DNA from: Alphaproteobacteria bacterium
GTDB taxonomy: Bacteria; Pseudomonadota; Alphaproteobacteria; Puniceispirillales; UBA1172
Reading direction: 5' to 3'
Length of the DNA: 8,595 nucleotides
NCBI GenBank assembly: GCA_023259875.1
Contig: JALRFL010000183.1
Span: forward strand, 1-8,595
Part shown: positions 5,661-8,595 of the stretch, in pieces
How the letters are laid out: the number at the start of each line of letters is the position of its first letter
How positions within the stretch are numbered: position 1 is the stretch's first letter
The notes under the pieces: model-generated
The model's database searches: none
Seen by the model: only the letters and a program-made list of their open reading frames with translations
Told to the model about the DNA's origin: nothing
Position numbers and translations under genes: made by a program

Positions 5661-7451
5661 TTAGTGATCAGCCAGCCAATCAGACGCGATTTCCAAAACG
5701 GCCTCATCCCCTGTGATGATCGTCTCCGCCAAGGCATCAATCTGAGGCAAGCGCTGGGTGATAAACAATCTGGCCATCGCCTTTCGGGTTTCAAGAAACG
5801 GTTTATCCACGCCTTCATTTTTGATCATATCGTCTGAAATTGCGGCACCGCGCACCATCTGCCATCCGCCAGTCAAAACCCCAAGAAGCATCAGATAATG
5901 ATGCCCATTAGCCGCACCACGGCGAGGCGAATTGGCCGAAGCCAATAAGTGATCGACCACTTTGCGCGTGGTTTCGACTGCGGCCATCATCCGGCTAGCT
6001 AACGCTTGTGTCGTACCAGAGGGATGATCCGCATCAGCCCCCCTAATGGCCATCATGTCGTTGTGAATGTCATCAAGCAGGCTTGTGATCGCCGCGCCGC
6101 CATCACGAATCGTTTTGCGGAACACCAGATCATTAGCTTGAATCGCTGTTGTGCCTTCATAAATCGGAAGGATACGAGCATCGCGATAATGTTGCGCCAC
6201 ACCAGTTTCTTCAATAAAACCCATACCGCCATGCACCTGAACAGCGGAGGATGTAACCTGTTGAGATTGCTCGGTCAGCCAGCCCTTAATAATTGGAACC
6301 AATAAGCCTAATCTGCTTTGGATCTCTGAGCTGTTATCGTGAGCCGCCATATCCATCGCCGCCGCCCCAATCCCGACTAATCCGCGCATGGCCATGATAT
6401 CCGCACGCATACTTGCAAGCAGGCGCAAAACATCGGGATGCCCTATGATCGTATCGCCTTCTTCGCCGCCAATAGGTGTCCCCTGACGGCGATCCATGGC
6501 ATACGACACCGCCTGTTGGTAGGCGCGTTCGCTGATGGCAAGCCCCTGCATCCCCACTGTAAATCGGGCGTGGTTCATCATCGCAAACATAATCTCAAGC
6601 CCTTGGTGCTCTTTGCCCACAAGATAACCAATGGCACCGCCATGATCCCCATATTGAAGCACCGCAGTTGGCGAGCCTTTAATGCCAAGTTTTTTTTCAA
6701 TTGAGACACAAGTGATATCGTTAGCTTGCCCAAGACTGCCATCGGCATTGATCAGATATTTAGGCACGATAAAGACCGATATCCCTTTGCTTCCTGCTGG
6801 CGCATTCGGGGTGCGTGCTAGCAAAAGGTGGATGATATTTTCGGCCATATCATGTTCACCATAGGTGATATAAATTTTCTGTCCGGTGATGCGATAATGG
6901 TCACCTTCAGGGATCGCCATACTGCGGATAGCGGCAAGATCACTACCAGCCTGCGGTTCTGTCAGATTCATGGTTCCTGTCCATCGCCCCTCAGCCATGG
7001 CAGGAATATAATGAGCCTTTTGTTCAGATGAGGCATATTTTTCAAGGGCGTAAATCTGCCCTTGGGTCAGCAAATGGCAGAGCGCAAATGCCATATTGGC
7101 AGATTGCCACATTTCATGCACGAACGACGATACGGCCATCGGCATATTCTGGCCGCCATATTCTTCGCTTGCATCCATGGCGGTCCAGCCTTGTTCCCCC
7201 ATCGCGGCATAAGCCTCACGAAACCCGGGCGGTGTGATAACACTACCATCATCCTGATGTTTTGCCCCTTTAGTATCGCCATCACGGTTTGTCGGTGCGA
7301 TAATATCAGCGGCAAATTTTGCCGCTTCGTCAAAAATGGCATCTGCCAATTCTTCGCTCAGCGCATCATGGCCTGTTTTTTCTTGAAGCGCGGCGCGATT
7401 AATCAAGTGCTGAAAAACAAAACGAATATCTTTTATAGGGGCACTATACAT
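5661..7451 (-). CDS. Acyl-CoA dehydrogenase, DmdC / large FadE-like family
   Basis: FAD-dependent enzyme that makes the alpha-beta double bond in an acyl-CoA, the first oxidation of beta-oxidation, in the cytoplasm. At 596 residues it matches the long subfamily that includes 3-methylmercaptopropionyl-CoA dehydrogenase (DmdC). Domains in order: short N-terminal extension (Y-S-A-P-I-K-D-I-R-F-V), N-terminal helical domain (about 30-155), middle beta domain with M-N-L-T-E-P-Q-A-G-S-D-L (161-172) and the K-I-Y-I-T-Y-G-E-H-D segment (192-201), C-terminal helical domain with G-G-M-G-F-I-E-E-T-G (408-417) and I-Y-E-G-T-T-A-I-Q-A-N-D (430-441), then the extra C-terminal domain of this subfamily (about 455-590). 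Glu432 is the expected catalytic base, by position in the I-Y-E-G-T motif. The chain length of the substrate cannot be read off. AAGG lies 7 bases before the ATG, and the gene sits 9 bases after the hydroxyacyl-CoA dehydrogenase, so both probably serve one acyl-CoA pathway. A specific DMSP role is not shown: dmdA, dmdB and dmdD are not in view. Confidence 0.92.
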   Translation of the reverse strand: MYSAPIKDIRFVFQHLINRAALQEKTGHDALSEELADAIFDEAAKFAADIIAPTNRDGDTKGAKHQDDGSVITPPGFREAYAAMGEQGWTAMDASEEYGGQNMPMAVSSFVHEMWQSANMAFALCHLLTQGQIYALEKYASSEQKAHYIPAMAEGRWTGTMNLTEPQAGSDLAAIRSMAIPEGDHYRITGQKIYITYGEHDMAENIIHLLLARTPNAPAGSKGISVFIVPKYLINADGSLGQANDITCVSIEKKLGIKGSPTAVLQYGDHGGAIGYLVGKEHQGLEIMFAMMNHARFTVGMQGLAISERAYQQAVSYAMDRRQGTPIGGEEGDTIIGHPDVLRLLASMRADIMAMRGLVGIGAAAMDMAAHDNSSEIQSRLGLLVPIIKGWLTEQSQQVTSSAVQVHGGMGFIEETGVAQHYRDARILPIYEGTTAIQANDLVFRKTIRDGGAAITSLLDDIHNDMMAIRGADADHPSGTTQALASRMMAAVETTRKVVDHLLASANSPRRGAANGHHYLMLLGVLTGGWQMVRGAAISDDMIKNEGVDKPFLETRKAMARLFITQRLPQIDALAETIITGDEAVLEIASDWLADH

Positions 7452-7458
7452 CTGCTAA

Positions 7459-7462
7459 CCTT
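7459..7462 (-). promoter_or_regulatory. Ribosome binding site of the acyl-CoA dehydrogenase, overlapping the upstream stop codon
   Basis: On the minus strand AAGG shares two bases with the TAA stop (7463-7461) of the hydroxyacyl-CoA dehydrogenase and lies 7 bases before the ATG at 7451. It supports that start, which also agrees with the family N-terminus (M-Y-S-A-P-I-K-D), and suggests coupled translation of the two enzymes. Confidence 0.55.
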
Positions 7463-8595
7463 ATCTATTCTCATTAGCCCAAAACAGGGGGCCGCCTCGA
7501 AAGCCTGGGAAACCTGTCCCAAAAATCATACCTGCATCCGCCATATCGGCGCTATCAACCACACCTTCATCGACCGCCGCTTGGCATTCTCGGATCATGG
7601 GCTCTAACAGTGTATCCACCAACGGCGCAAGGGATGCCATGGCATAATCTTTACGCGGGCGCAGGGCTTTCTTTGTGTCCCATTGATAAAACCCCTGCCC
7701 TGTTTTCCGGCCAAGATCACCGGCCGCTATCTTCGCTTGCAATGCGCTTGCCACGGCTTCGGGTATCCCCAGAGGCACGCCTGCATCATGGGTGACATCG
7801 AGGCCAATCTGATCCGCCAGTTCAATAGGACCCATGGGCATACCATAATCCACCATCGCGGTGTCGATCTGATCTGCGTCTGTGCCATTTAGCATGGCGG
7901 CAATGCCAGCATAGATATATGGCAGCAACGCGCGATTAACAAGAAAACCGGGGGCGGATTTGCAGCGAATGGGAAACTTCTTAAGCTGACCTGAAAACCG
8001 CATGGCGCGATCAATGGTTTCGGGTGCGGTGGTTTCGGCCCAGATCACCTCAACCAAGGGCAAAACCGGCATAGGGTTAAAGAAATGGATACCCACCAAA
8101 CGGTCAGGATGTTTTAACCCTTCGGCAATCTTTTCCAACGGGATAGAAGATGTGTTGCTAGCCAGTATAGCATCGGCTTTCGCGCGGCTTTCCATTTCCG
8201 CAAATACCATTGTTTTGATATCTAATCTTTCGGCGACGGCTTCTATGATCAGGTCAGCATTCGCCATGCCATCCCCCTTGGGGTCAGCGGTCAACCGTGC
8301 CATCGCGGCGTTGACTTGATCTTCTGTTTTAAGCCGGCGGTCATAGAGTTGCCGAGCACGGTCTCTTGCCTTGGTGATGGCCTCTTCGTTTTGATCACTA
8401 AGCGTGACTTCAAATCCAAGCATTGCGGCATAAGCCGCGATATCGCCGCCCATCACACCTGCACCAATGACATGAAGTTTCTTAATGCCGCTGTCACCGC
8501 GGCCAGCTTTTCGCACCTGATCTTTTAGATCAAAAAGCCTCCGAAGACCTTTGGATGCTGGACTCATCATCAGCACCGGAAAGGTGATCATTTCC
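7461..8595 (-). CDS. 3-hydroxyacyl-CoA dehydrogenase part of a FadB/FadJ-type multifunctional protein, 5' end outside the window
   Basis: NAD-dependent oxidation of 3-hydroxyacyl-CoA to 3-ketoacyl-CoA, the third step of beta-oxidation. Residues here are numbered from the Met codon at 8591. The Rossmann glycine motif is G-A-G-V-M-G (43-48). Next come I-I-E-A-V-A-E (115-121), S-N-T-S-S (145-149), catalytic-type H-F-F-N-P (169-173) and P-G-F-L-V-N-R (214-220), then the C-terminal dehydrogenase domain with M-G-P-I-E-L-A-D (253-260) and G-R-K-T-G-Q-G-F-Y-Q-W (294-304). The ending G-T-G-F-P-G-F-R-G-G-P-L (358-369) is the closing motif of FadB/FadJ-type fusions. The frame is open to the window edge, and its first part (S-P-A-S-K-G-L-R-R-L-F-D-L, 10-22) matches the linker after an enoyl-CoA hydratase domain. 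The Met at 8591 is therefore an internal residue, and a hydratase domain is predicted just beyond. It is the first visible gene of the minus-strand unit. A stand-alone dehydrogenase is less likely, because of the linker and the fusion-type C-terminus. Confidence 0.92.
   Translation of the reverse strand, partial: EMITFPVLMMSPASKGLRRLFDLKDQVRKAGRGDSGIKKLHVIGAGVMGGDIAAYAAMLGFEVTLSDQNEEAITKARDRARQLYDRRLKTEDQVNAAMARLTADPKGDGMANADLIIEAVAERLDIKTMVFAEMESRAKADAILASNTSSIPLEKIAEGLKHPDRLVGIHFFNPMPVLPLVEVIWAETTAPETIDRAMRFSGQLKKFPIRCKSAPGFLVNRALLPYIYAGIAAMLNGTDADQIDTAMVDYGMPMGPIELADQIGLDVTHDAGVPLGIPEAVASALQAKIAAGDLGRKTGQGFYQWDTKKALRPRKDYAMASLAPLVDTLLEPMIRECQAAVDEGVVDSADMADAGMIFGTGFPGFRGGPLFWANENR

Noticed and set aside
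5660..5818. A 53-residue N-terminal extension of the EamA-family protein
   Set aside because: It lies entirely within the 3' end of the dehydrogenase gene in another frame, reads as Arg/Trp/Pro-rich non-membrane sequence, and the family N-terminus begins at ATG 5659.
7062..7607. A 181-codon open frame on the plus strand
   Set aside because: It is antisense to the dehydrogenase and the hydroxyacyl-CoA dehydrogenase, spans their junction, is Cys/His/Arg-rich with no domain, and both antisense genes are certain.
7707..7726. Repeated CCGGCC (7707-7712 and 7720-7725)
   Set aside because: Short, GC-rich and inside a conserved coding segment (G-R-K-T-G-Q-G); no sign of a wider repeat or functional site.
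1..8595. A novel defence, mobile or RNA-based system
   Set aside because: Apart from the left-end fragment, every stretch is explained by known transporter and beta-oxidation families. I saw no tRNA-like folds, spaced repeats, transposase, integrase or nuclease motifs.

Overview
The window looks like marine-type alphaproteobacterial DNA of moderate GC (26 of 60 bases at 181-240 and 29 of 60 at 4021-4080 by hand count). It is densely packed, with genes joined by ATGA overlaps or gaps of a few bases. A SAR116/Puniceispirillum-like or other oligotrophic alphaproteobacterium would fit, but that is an inference from gene style and protein character, not a demonstrated assignment.

Plus strand, about 130-4782: a complete-looking set of ABC importer genes of the HAAT (branched-chain amino acid / amide) type. 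The order is periplasmic binding protein (5'-truncated), ATPase LivG, ATPase LivF, permease LivH, permease LivM. livG/livF and livH/livM overlap by 4 bases (ATGA). livF and livH are 7 bases apart, with a perfect Shine-Dalgarno inside the last livF codons. A strong stem-loop (868-908) plus a U-rich tract separates the binding-protein gene from livG, and livG has no recognisable Shine-Dalgarno. This is the pattern expected where binding protein is made in excess over the membrane parts.

Minus strand, 8595 down to 4760: a compact three-gene transcription unit. It starts with the 3-hydroxyacyl-CoA dehydrogenase part of a FadB/FadJ-type beta-oxidation protein, whose 5' part lies beyond the window. 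A 596-residue acyl-CoA dehydrogenase of the DmdC / large FadE-like family follows, then a 299-residue EamA/DMT-family membrane transporter. Gaps are 9 and 1 bases. The two dehydrogenases perform the first and third steps of an acyl-CoA beta-oxidation cycle; the transporter's substrate is unknown. The two units converge and their coding regions overlap by 23 bases (4760-4782), with no room for a terminator between them.

The first roughly 125 bases do not belong with the rest. They are about 63% GC (76 of 120) and carry a clean minus-strand reading frame with about 86% GC at third codon positions. They replace the N-terminal part of the binding protein (signal peptide plus most of the first lobe). 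The simplest reading is an assembly or amplification chimera; a real rearrangement is less likely but possible.

I found no RNA gene, CRISPR array, insertion sequence, phage gene or defence system. The window is mainly ordinary metabolism and transport. The points worth a second look are the chimeric left end, the intercistronic stem-loop, the convergent overlap, and the tight coupling of a DMT transporter to a DmdC-type dehydrogenase.
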